The notes beneath the pieces are model-generated. The model saw only the letters and a list, made by a program, of their open reading frames with translations, searched no databases and was not told where the DNA came from. Positions 36,270 to 43,449 of a stretch of 64,000 bases of DNA are shown piece by piece. The stretch is from Bacillota bacterium (GTDB taxonomy: Bacteria; Bacillota; Clostridia; Lachnospirales; Lachnospiraceae). Where the stretch lies: the NCBI GenBank assembly GCA_023386315.1, contig JAEWJZ010000028.1:310001-374000 (forward strand), in the 5' to 3' direction. The position numbers and the translations under genes were made by a program. How positions within the stretch are numbered: position 1 is the stretch's first letter; every line of letters starts with the position of its first letter.

Positions 36270-37280
36270 ATGCAGCAAAAAGATAATACGAAAAAAATAC
36301 TAAAAAATTTTAAAGGTGACGGCATACCTAAAATTGATATGCATGCACATTTTTTACCCCAGGCTTACAGAGAAGCTCTGTTAACGAGAGGAGAGAAAAA
36401 TCCGGATGGGTATCCGACTCCGGAATGGAATCCGGAAGCGCATTTAGAAGCAATGAAACATTTGGGTATTTCTACTTCGATGTTATCTGTTTCCGTTCCC
36501 CATATAAATTTTGGAGATAAAAATGCCGCTAAAATATTGGCTAGAAAAGTAAACGAAGACGGAGCGGGGCTTGTAAAAAAATATCCTGAACAATTTGGTT
36601 TACTCGCATCTTTACCAATACCAGATATTAAGGACAGCATAGAAGAAATTCAGTATGCATTGGACGAGCTGCATGCTGATGGTTTTTCTTTGCCTACAAA
36701 TGCGCTGGGTGTTTATCTGGGGGATCCTTGTTTAGATCCTATACTTGAAGAATTAAATAAAAATAAAGCAGTGGTTGTTCTACACCCGTGCAGGCCTGGC
36801 TGCGTCCCAGAACATGTTCTTGAAGATGTTCCGCTTCCAATACTGGAATATTTTTTTGATACTACCCGTACCGTAACAAATATGATTTTAAAAGGAACAT
36901 TGAACCGTTTTCCTGATATTAAATTTGTCATCCCTCATGCGGGTGCATTTTTATCCATATTTGCAGATAGATTTGATGCTGCAATGAAACTTTTACCTTC
37001 TTCATTTACCAGCTATACTAAAAATGAGATTGATGTATACGCTGCATTAAAAGGATTGTATTATGATATAGCAGGAGTATGCCTGCCGGTGCAATTATCT
37101 GCACTTCTGCAAATTGTTGAAATTGACCACTTATTTTACGGCAGTGACTATTCATATACACCAGAGTTTGGCTGTGCTGTGCTGGCTGATGCATTAGATA
37201 AAACGCATCTGATCACTGATGAACAGCGCCGCGCTATTTATTATGGGAATGCGCTAATGCTGTTTCCACGTTTAAATTGA
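36270..37280 (+). CDS. ACMSD-like amidohydrolase/decarboxylase
   Basis: 336 aa, matching the length of aminocarboxymuconate-semialdehyde, gamma-resorcylate and 6-methylsalicylate decarboxylases. KIDMHAHFLPQAY gives the HxH zinc motif; VVLHPCRPG, FVIPHAGAFL and FYGSDYSYTPE supply the other His and Asp. These enzymes remove CO2 from aromatic or unsaturated acids without oxygen. AAGGAGG lies just before the ATG. A repeat-bearing promoter and a terminator make it a single-gene unit. Confidence 0.87.
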   Translation: MQQKDNTKKILKNFKGDGIPKIDMHAHFLPQAYREALLTRGEKNPDGYPTPEWNPEAHLEAMKHLGISTSMLSVSVPHINFGDKNAAKILARKVNEDGAGLVKKYPEQFGLLASLPIPDIKDSIEEIQYALDELHADGFSLPTNALGVYLGDPCLDPILEELNKNKAVVVLHPCRPGCVPEHVLEDVPLPILEYFFDTTRTVTNMILKGTLNRFPDIKFVIPHAGAFLSIFADRFDAAMKLLPSSFTSYTKNEIDVYAALKGLYYDIAGVCLPVQLSALLQIVEIDHLFYGSDYSYTPEFGCAVLADALDKTHLITDEQRRAIYYGNALMLFPRLN

Positions 37281-37283
37281 ACT

Positions 37284-37312
37284 GGCTGTTCTATTAGGAG
37301 CAGCCTTTTTGT
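37284..37312 (+). terminator. Intrinsic terminator
   Basis: GGCTGTTC (37284-37291) pairs with GAGCAGCC (37298-37305, one G.T) and is followed by TTTTTG. Confidence 0.75.
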
Positions 37313-37348
37313 ATCCCCTGGTCTGGTAAAATAATAAAAAAATGGAGC

Positions 37349-37412
37349 TTGACGTATAATGGTAACAATGCTAGTATATGAATGAACAAATTATTATTCA
37401 TTCATATACTAG
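37349..37412 (+). promoter_or_regulatory. Promoter whose -10 is buried in a 42-base palindrome
   Basis: TTGACG (37349-37354), 17 bases, TAGTAT (37372-37377). From 37371 to 37412 runs a perfect dyad with 16-base arms (37371-37386 and 37397-37412) and a 10-base centre; its core is TGAATGAA...TTCATTCA, a TetR-like half-site. It covers the -10 and start point. The TetR gene two places downstream is the natural candidate for binding it. Confidence 0.7.
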
Positions 37413-37432
37413 CTGATTAAAGAAAGGACTTA

Positions 37433-38203
37433 ATGAAAAAGGTTACCGCATTTATAGGAAGTGCCCAGAAAAAGGCTACTTACAAAGCAGTCCGTGAATT
37501 TGAGAGAAATTTGAAATCGCATGCGGAGATTGAATTTGAATATGTCTTTTTAAAGGATTATCGAATTGAGTTTTGCAGGGGCTGCAAGCTGTGTTTCAAT
37601 AAAGGAGAAGAATTATGCCCTATACAGGATGACCGTGATCTGTTGATTGATAAGATGATCCATTCTGACGGGGTAATTTTTGCCACCCCCAATTATGCTT
37701 TTCAAGTTTCGGCATCCATGAAGAATTTATTGGACCGGACAGCTTTCTTATTGCATCGGCCCTGCTTTTTTGGAAAGGCATATACATCCATTGTTACTCA
37801 GGGAATTTACGGGGGAAACTCTATTATAAAGTACCTTGGAAATATGGGAGAAAATTTGGGGTATAGTACTGCAAAAGGCTGCGTATTAAAGACTTTGGAG
37901 CCGGTCACAAAAGATGTACAAAAAAAGAATTCATTTGAAATAAAAAAAGCCGCCGCAAGATTTAACCGGGTGCTGATGCGTCAAACGGCTCCATCTCCAT
38001 CTTTTTTCAGGCTGATGATGTTTAGAATCTCAAGAACAAGCATGAAAGAAATGTTAAACGATGATTATTATGACTATCGGCACTACAGGACAAATGGCTG
38101 GTTTGAATCGGATTATTATTACGATGTATCCCTAAATCCCATTAAAAAGCTGATGGGTCGGTTATTTGATTACATAGGACATCGAATGGCAGGGGTGGAT
38201 TAG
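37433..38203 (+). CDS. Iron-sulfur flavoprotein (flavodoxin-like NAD(P)H oxidoreductase)
   Basis: 256 aa. Flavodoxin-like start VTAFIGSAQKKATYKAV for FMN, then CRGCKLCFNKGEELC at residues 43-57, the compact CX2CX2CX7C cluster motif of Isf proteins, and GVIFATPNYAFQVSASMKNLLDR, the FMN-contacting strand. The extra C-terminal helix block (after residue 160) is longer than in the smallest family members. Probably passes electrons between ferredoxin or NADH and small acceptors. AGAAAGGACTTA precedes the ATG; it is likely repressed by the TetR encoded 45 bases downstream. Confidence 0.83.
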   Translation: MKKVTAFIGSAQKKATYKAVREFERNLKSHAEIEFEYVFLKDYRIEFCRGCKLCFNKGEELCPIQDDRDLLIDKMIHSDGVIFATPNYAFQVSASMKNLLDRTAFLLHRPCFFGKAYTSIVTQGIYGGNSIIKYLGNMGENLGYSTAKGCVLKTLEPVTKDVQKKNSFEIKKAAARFNRVLMRQTAPSPSFFRLMMFRISRTSMKEMLNDDYYDYRHYRTNGWFESDYYYDVSLNPIKKLMGRLFDYIGHRMAGVD

Positions 38204-38247
38204 AAATCAGTTGTTATTTGACACAGGATATTCTGGAGGGCTGTATA

Positions 38248-38841
38248 TTGAAAGATACGAAAACAATTTTATTTAATTGCGGAAAGGAGCTGTTTAGCCG
38301 GAAAGGGTTTAAGGACACTAATATTTCGGATATTACGAAAATTGCGGAAATAGGAACAGGTACATTCTATAATTATTATTCCTCAAAAGAAGAGCTTTTC
38401 ATGGAAATATATCTGGAAGAAAATGAGAAGCTGAAGAAAAAAATAATGAAATCAGTTAATATGGATCAGGATCCCGGGAGTGTGGTTAAGGAATTAATGC
38501 AATTAAATTTAAAAGGTATGAAATCAAATCCGATTCTGAAAGAGTGGTATAACAAGGAGGTATCTGTTAAAATAGAGAAGTACTTTCGTGAACAGAAGGG
38601 GCTGAACCGGCTCGACTTCATGTATCGGGATTTTTTTGAAATCATTAAAAAATGGCAGGCAGAAGGCAAAATAAGAAATGATATTGACAGTGGAATGGTT
38701 ATGGCCATTTTTACATCAATCATTACGATTGAGATCCATAAAGAGGAAATTGGACTTCAGTATTTTCCGGAGATTTTGGATTACCTCACGGATTTTACGA
38801 TGAAAGGCTTAGCGTCTGGCGTGCCACAAAGCAGTGAATGA
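38248..38841 (+). CDS. TetR family regulator
   Basis: 197 aa from a TTG at 38248, eight bases after GGAGGG; an earlier TTG at 38218 has none. HTH: TILFNCGKELFSRKGFKDTNISDITKIAEIGTGTFYNYYSSKEELF, strongly TetR. The C-terminal part is all helical. Shares an operon with the iron-sulfur flavoprotein and the following flavodoxin, whose promoter palindrome it probably binds (autoregulation). Confidence 0.88.
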   Translation: MKDTKTILFNCGKELFSRKGFKDTNISDITKIAEIGTGTFYNYYSSKEELFMEIYLEENEKLKKKIMKSVNMDQDPGSVVKELMQLNLKGMKSNPILKEWYNKEVSVKIEKYFREQKGLNRLDFMYRDFFEIIKKWQAEGKIRNDIDSGMVMAIFTSIITIEIHKEEIGLQYFPEILDYLTDFTMKGLASGVPQSSE

Positions 38842-38884
38842 AATGGAGAACGGTGACGATTTAATTAAATGGGAGGTATTAAAA

Positions 38885-39355
38885 ATGAGTACATTAATCG
38901 CTTATGCAACGAAATATGGATTTACTAAAACATGCGCAGAGATACTTGCAAAAAAACTGGGTGAAAATGTTGATATCTGTGATTTGAGCAGGAATCATCC
39001 TGATCTGATGAAATATGATAAAGTCATCATTGGCGGTTCGATCTATGCAGGAAAGATAAGAAAACCGGTAATGCGTTTTTGCTCAGACAATCTTAGTATT
39101 CTTAAAGTAAAAAAACTGGGGCTTTTTATATGTGGTATGGCGAAGGAAGAGGATGCACAAAAGCAGCTTGACTCCGCTTTTCCCAGGGAACTGTTGGAAG
39201 TGTGTGCTGCAAAAGGCTTCTTTGGAGGGGAATGCAATTATGACAAAATGAATTTCCTGGAGAAGTTTATTATGAAGAAGATAACAGGATCTGAACAGAG
39301 CCAGTCGCGGGTTGCCGAAGATAACATAACACGCTTTGCCGGTCTGATGAGGTAA
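38885..39355 (+). CDS. Flavodoxin-domain protein (protoporphyrinogen-oxidase-like flavodoxin)
   Basis: 156 aa from ATG 38885, after GGGAGGTATT; the frame open from 38834 is not supported. STLIAYATKYGFTKTCAEILAKKL is the FMN phosphate loop and KVIIGGSIYAGKIRKPVMRF the second flavin loop of the flavodoxin_5 (HemG-like) type. No haem genes are near, so a general electron-carrier role is more likely than HemG. Part of the TetR operon. Confidence 0.83.
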   Translation: MSTLIAYATKYGFTKTCAEILAKKLGENVDICDLSRNHPDLMKYDKVIIGGSIYAGKIRKPVMRFCSDNLSILKVKKLGLFICGMAKEEDAQKQLDSAFPRELLEVCAAKGFFGGECNYDKMNFLEKFIMKKITGSEQSQSRVAEDNITRFAGLMR

Positions 39356-39364
39356 GTCAAACTT

Positions 39365-39832
39365 ATGAAACGCATTGCGATCATATCGGATACTCATGGC
39401 ATCCTGAGAGAGCAGGTCATGTCTGAACTGGATGCAGCCGATTGCATAATCCATGCCGGAGATATCAATACCCCGTCAATCGCTGATACTGTCCGAACGA
39501 TGGGAGAAACCTATATGGTACGCGGCAATAACGATATGGATTGGGCGAAAGATCTGCCGGCCAGTATTTCTGCCACCATTGAAGGTGTGAGATTCTTTAT
39601 CGTTCATAACAGGAAAGATATCCCCCAACATCTGCCCGGAGTGGACGTAGTGATCTATGGGCATTCTCACAAATATTCCTCTGAAGTTATAGATGGCGTA
39701 CTATATCTTAATCCTGGCAGCTGTGGTAAGCGGCGTTTTAATATGGAGATTACGATGAGCCGGATGACTGTGGATGCGGGGGAGTATCAATATGAAAAGG
39801 TGACTATTCTCCATGACAGTCCATTAAATTAA
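39365..39832 (+). CDS. YfcE/MJ0936-type metallophosphoesterase
   Basis: 155 aa, usual size. IISDTHG, HAGDI, VRGNNDMD, VHN and YGHSHKY are the five metal motifs of small calcineurin-like phosphodiesterases; LNPGSCG closes the fold. Family members hydrolyse phosphodiesters or nucleotides in vitro. Nine bases after the flavodoxin gene, so co-transcribed. Confidence 0.9.
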   Translation: MKRIAIISDTHGILREQVMSELDAADCIIHAGDINTPSIADTVRTMGETYMVRGNNDMDWAKDLPASISATIEGVRFFIVHNRKDIPQHLPGVDVVIYGHSHKYSSEVIDGVLYLNPGSCGKRRFNMEITMSRMTVDAGEYQYEKVTILHDSPLN

Positions 39833-39872
39833 ATGATATGACAGGAACCACTTACAAAAGAGGAGAAGCAAC

Positions 39873-40778
39873 ATGAGTATATTGGATAAATTCAGAAAAA
39901 AAGAAATTAGTTCATTGAAACAGGACTTAACAAAGCAGGAGCACCCTGGTTCTGTTTTTGTCATACATTTGCTGATGAAAGAAAAGTGTGACATGCCATC
40001 GAAAGAAAAGATGACTGCTGTCATGGAAAAGTATTTGGGAGAAGTGGATTGTTTCTGCCATGACACCAAGGTCGCTGGATTTGCTCCAAAGAAATATAAG
40101 GTGGAGTTTAAAGAAGGAAGTATGCCGCCGCAGCTGATGGTCATGGAATGCATGAAAGCAGATGGTTACCAGATTGATGAGATTGCAGAGAGCCAGATGT
40201 GGGATTGTGAAAACAGCGCGGAGATTTTGTCTGAATGCAGCTATCATGTAGTTGCAACTGATATGCTTGCCGGAGCCATGGCGAATTATAAGGACAGGGC
40301 GGATATGCTGATGAATTTTATGGAGGCACTGGTTGAACTATATCCGGAATGTGCTGCCGTGCAGTTCCAGACTTCCGGAAAGATGTTTGCCAGGGATAAA
40401 ATAATAAACCATCAGATTCCATTGGAAGACCGGTTTATCTACTTTGCTGTCAATGTCCGTTTTTTCAATATTGAGGGTACGGAAGATATGCTGGTGGATA
40501 CACTTGGCATGAGTACTCTTTACCTGCCGGATCTGCAATATCATTTTCATGAGGTGGATCCCAACTGGGTCGTCAACCATGCCTATAATCTGCTGAGTTA
40601 TATGTATGCCAACGATGCGCCAATCAAAAGCGGGGAAACGGTGGATGGGATAGCAGACGGGCACATGGAACAAACAATACAGTGGAAATGTCAGTATGAA
40701 AATGCTTTGATCCAGCCCGCCAGAGAGGTGCTCGACATATGTATGAATGAGTATGCTTCCGGAAATCGGGAAATTTAA
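39873..40778 (+). CDS. DUF4261 domain protein
   Basis: 301 aa. The stretch DTLGMSTLYLPDLQYHFHEVDPNWVVNHAYNLLSYMY near residue 205 is the conserved core I associate with DUF4261, and LEDRFIYFAVNVRFFNI precedes it. No signal peptide, membrane span or catalytic signature is visible. The function of this family is unknown to me. AGAGGAGAAGCAAC precedes the ATG. It sits between a phosphoesterase and a MarR regulator in the same direction. Confidence 0.7.
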   Translation: MSILDKFRKKEISSLKQDLTKQEHPGSVFVIHLLMKEKCDMPSKEKMTAVMEKYLGEVDCFCHDTKVAGFAPKKYKVEFKEGSMPPQLMVMECMKADGYQIDEIAESQMWDCENSAEILSECSYHVVATDMLAGAMANYKDRADMLMNFMEALVELYPECAAVQFQTSGKMFARDKIINHQIPLEDRFIYFAVNVRFFNIEGTEDMLVDTLGMSTLYLPDLQYHFHEVDPNWVVNHAYNLLSYMYANDAPIKSGETVDGIADGHMEQTIQWKCQYENALIQPAREVLDICMNEYASGNREI

Positions 40779-40798
40779 GGGAATCGGAGGAACAGGCT

Positions 40799-41287
40799 GT
40801 GAACAAAGAAGAACAGGTTATGTCGGAACTTTGGGATTTGTTTAATAAGAAGATGTGGCTTGACAGCTTCAAAATGAAAACCAGACTGAAAGGGTATAAT
40901 CCTTCAGAAGTGCATTGTATCCAATACATTGGCGGAAATGATGATTCCAATGTGACAAAACTGGCTGAGTCGTTTTATATGACAAGAAGCGCAATCAGTA
41001 AGCTGACAAAGAAGCTCATTGAGAAAGACCTTATTGAAAGTTATCAGAAACCAGACAACAGGAAAGAAGTATATTTCAGGCTTACAAAACAGGGAGATAA
41101 GATATACAAAGTGCATGAGGAACTGCACAGAGAATATAAAGAGCGGGATAAAGCAGTATTTGATGAAATAACAGAGGAACAGTATGACAGTATGCTTGGT
41201 TTTGCAGAAAAGTTTAATCAGCATTTAGATGCAGAGATAAAAAAGCTGGGGGTAGATATTACGTCTGGCTGGTGTGATAAATTATAA
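40799..41287 (+). CDS. MarR family transcriptional regulator
   Basis: 162 aa from a GTG at 40799, with GGAGG nine bases upstream. Winged helix: SEVHCIQYIGGNDDSNVTKLAESFYMTRSAISKLTKKLIEKDLIESYQ, then the wing KPDNRKEVYFRLTKQG. Dimer helices at both ends. It follows the DUF4261 gene at 21 bases. Possible targets include itself and the neighbouring flavoprotein gene. Confidence 0.88.
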   Translation: MNKEEQVMSELWDLFNKKMWLDSFKMKTRLKGYNPSEVHCIQYIGGNDDSNVTKLAESFYMTRSAISKLTKKLIEKDLIESYQKPDNRKEVYFRLTKQGDKIYKVHEELHREYKERDKAVFDEITEEQYDSMLGFAEKFNQHLDAEIKKLGVDITSGWCDKL

Positions 41288-41297
41288 CGGATGAGAG

Positions 41298-41335
41298 GCA
41301 GCCCCAATTTAAAATAAGAGGCTGCTTTTTATTTT
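41298..41335 (+). terminator. Intrinsic terminator
   Basis: GCAGCC (41298-41303) with GGCTGC (41320-41325), then TTTTTATTTT. Confidence 0.75.
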
Positions 41336-41346
41336 ACAAAATATTG

Positions 41347-41375
41347 TTGACAAGGACACAAAAAAATACTATGAT
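41347..41375 (+). promoter_or_regulatory. Promoter of the flavoprotein gene
   Basis: TTGACA (41347-41352), 17 bases, TATGAT (41370-41375): a near-consensus vegetative promoter 50 bases ahead of the start. Confidence 0.65.
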
Positions 41376-41425
41376 AACAATATGAGTCCTGGGACGCAAA
41401 AACACAATTGATAGGAGGAAACCAT

Positions 41426-42010
41426 ATGAATATTATGGGAATCATTGCAAGTGAGCGAAGAGAAGGCAATACTGCCTTTATAGTAAATAAATTGCTGGAG
41501 GGCGCAAGAGAACAGGGGGCACAAACTCAGTCTTTTAGTTTTAGCGACCTTGATATAAAACCATGCAGAGGCTGTTGGGCCTGCCATAAGAGTGATCAGG
41601 GTTGCGTTATAAAGGATGATATGCAGAAAATTTATAATGCAATGGAGAACACAGATGTTATCATTTTAGGTTTGCCGATTTACATGGGCCAGATGAGCGC
41701 TCAGGGAAAGATAGTTATCGACAGACTGTTTGCACAGTTTTCACCTCGGTTCTCTCCCTTCTTTAAAGATAATGCTGTCAAAAAACAAATAGTTCTTTCC
41801 TTTAATCAGGGCAATCCCAATGCTGATCTGTTTAAGCCGTATATAGAATATACCAGTCAGATGTTTAAAACTCTCGAATTTGATGTGAAAGAGATTCCTG
41901 TTGTCACTGGTCTTCGTAGTGGTCCCATATACGACAGAAAAGACTTGAGCAGGGACTTAAAAAGATTTGGTTCCGGTTTAGTTGTTCCTGATAAAAACCC
42001 GGCAGCATAA
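41426..42010 (+). CDS. Iron-sulfur flavoprotein/NADPH-dependent FMN reductase family
   Basis: 194 aa from ATG 41426, seven bases after AGGAGG. Flavodoxin-like IIASERREGNTAFIVNKLLEGA, then CRGCWACHKSDQGC with the CX2CX2CX6C motif of Isf proteins, and DVIILGLPIYMGQMSAQGKIVIDR, the FMN-facing strand. Probably a small redox partner. Its 3' end lies inside the hairpin that terminates the convergent LacI gene. Confidence 0.85.
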   Translation: MNIMGIIASERREGNTAFIVNKLLEGAREQGAQTQSFSFSDLDIKPCRGCWACHKSDQGCVIKDDMQKIYNAMENTDVIILGLPIYMGQMSAQGKIVIDRLFAQFSPRFSPFFKDNAVKKQIVLSFNQGNPNADLFKPYIEYTSQMFKTLEFDVKEIPVVTGLRSGPIYDRKDLSRDLKRFGSGLVVPDKNPAA

Positions 42011-42028
42011 TGGTCAGCGCTGCCGGGT
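41990..42028 (-). terminator. Intrinsic terminator of the lacI-type gene
   Basis: Ten-base GC-rich stem ACCCGGCAGC (41997-42006) with GCTGCCGGGT (42019-42028). On the minus strand it is followed by TTTTTATC, so it acts for the LacI gene. The arm lies within the last codons of the plus-strand flavoprotein gene. Confidence 0.8.
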
Positions 42029-42045
42029 GGATACTTAAATGATGC

Positions 42046-43065
42046 TTATGTTGCGTTAATCTGCATACATGTATAGCCATGAACAAAAGTTGCTTCAATG
42101 GTTCTTATAACGGGTACTTCCGGTGGGTTAACGGTTAGATCAAAGAGTTCTTTTGCCAATACCGGAATATTCTGCTTTACTGTAGTAATCTGAGGATAAT
42201 GGATTCGATTCAGCACGCCGTCAAAACCCACCAGCGAGAAGGTATCTGGAATACGTATATTTTTGATGGCTGCCTCGTTGATCACACCTAAGGCGACTAA
42301 ATCACAGCTGCAGACAATAGCAGTAGGCGGCTCTGAAAGAGACATAAAATAACCGAGGGCGGTCTGGCCTGTTTCAAAGTCCAGTCCGTTTTTATTTGGA
42401 AGATAAATATATTCATTCCTGATCTGCAAATTCTTGTTTTCCAGTGCTTCTTTATAACCCCGGAACCGGGACTCAATAGAATCGAACTTCTTCCCGCTGC
42501 CAATAAACCCTATTTTTCTGTGATTGAGATTATATAAGTAGTCAATAATTTTATGGATCATTTCTCTGTTATTTGACCGTACCGTAGAGTATAACCCCTT
42601 GGTTCGTCTGTCCATTGATACAATCGGTATCTGATTTTTGTACGGTTCGAATATGTCGTAATTGAGACCTTCTGTCAGTATAATACCGGCACATCTGTTT
42701 GATATGCAATATTCCAGGTAGTCTTTCTCACGTTCAGGCTGGTTTTCTGTGTCCATGATTAATAAGGTATACTTATTGTCAAGACATATCTGATTTAATT
42801 CCTTTATTAAAGAAATAAAAAATGGATTATCCATATCGTATATAAAAATTGCTATGGAATTGGAAGTTTTTGAAAAAACATTTTTAATTGTCTGGTTAGG
42901 AATATAATTATACTCCTTTATCAGCTCCTCAACTCGTTCCCTCACTTTTGGTGAGGTTTTATCTGGTGTATTAATGACTCTCGATACGGTTGCTGTTGAT
43001 ACACCAGCAAGTCTGGCGATTTCTCTAATGCCAATGAAGCCATTATGATTTTCTGGGTTCTGCAT
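42046..43065 (-). CDS. LacI family regulator of the glycyl-radical sugar cluster
   Basis: 339 aa from ATG 43065, after GAGGAGAG; an ATG at 43113 adds 16 residues without a ribosome site. HTH: IREIARLAGVSTATVSRVINTPDKTSPKVRERVEELIKEYNYIPN, followed by a periplasmic-binding-like sugar domain (IAIFIYDMDNPFF, VGFDGVLNRIHYPQITTVKQ). Divergent from the glycyl radical enzyme gene, whose promoter has a matching 16-base operator, so it should repress that cluster until its sugar is present. Confidence 0.9.
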   Translation of the reverse strand: MQNPENHNGFIGIREIARLAGVSTATVSRVINTPDKTSPKVRERVEELIKEYNYIPNQTIKNVFSKTSNSIAIFIYDMDNPFFISLIKELNQICLDNKYTLLIMDTENQPEREKDYLEYCISNRCAGIILTEGLNYDIFEPYKNQIPIVSMDRRTKGLYSTVRSNNREMIHKIIDYLYNLNHRKIGFIGSGKKFDSIESRFRGYKEALENKNLQIRNEYIYLPNKNGLDFETGQTALGYFMSLSEPPTAIVCSCDLVALGVINEAAIKNIRIPDTFSLVGFDGVLNRIHYPQITTVKQNIPVLAKELFDLTVNPPEVPVIRTIEATFVHGYTCMQINAT

Positions 43066-43241
43066 GTATTGCTCTCCTCGTATAATTGGATCCTGATATT
43101 TTAAAAATTCCATTGAGTTTGTATGTGACTGACAATTTTAGGAAATCTTTGTGCCTATTTTACCATAAAACGTTTCGAAAGTCAGTAAAATCAATGGTTC
43201 AAAAGTGTGATTAGCAGTTACTGACTCAATTATAATATTTA

Positions 43242-43257
43242 ATGTAACAAGTGTAAA
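43242..43257. promoter_or_regulatory. Secondary LacI half-operator
   Basis: ATGTAACAAGT here repeats the left 11 bases of the main operator at 43416, 174 bases away; the right arm has decayed. It lies between the LacI gene and the main promoter, where it could support looping or autoregulation. Confidence 0.4.
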
Positions 43258-43382
43258 GAGATTAATTAAAAAAATGTAATAATGTACATAGGAATAGTAT
43301 GAATTATAAAGTGAAACGGTAAAAACACACATAAAAATACACAAATATAACTATAAAATATACATAAATAATAAAATGTATA

Positions 43383-43431
43383 TTGACAAATGAAATTAAT
43401 GTGTATAAAATGTAAATGTAACAAGTTACAT
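43383..43431 (+). promoter_or_regulatory. Promoter and LacI-type operator of the glycyl radical cluster
   Basis: TTGACA (43383-43388), 17 bases, TAAAAT (43406-43411). The 16-base dyad ATGTAACAAGTTACAT (43416-43431) covers the start point, ending just before AAGGAGGAGG. The 384-base divergent gap (43066-43449) otherwise is AT-rich without genes. Confidence 0.75.
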
Positions 43432-43449
43432 TAAGGAGGAGGGGAATAT

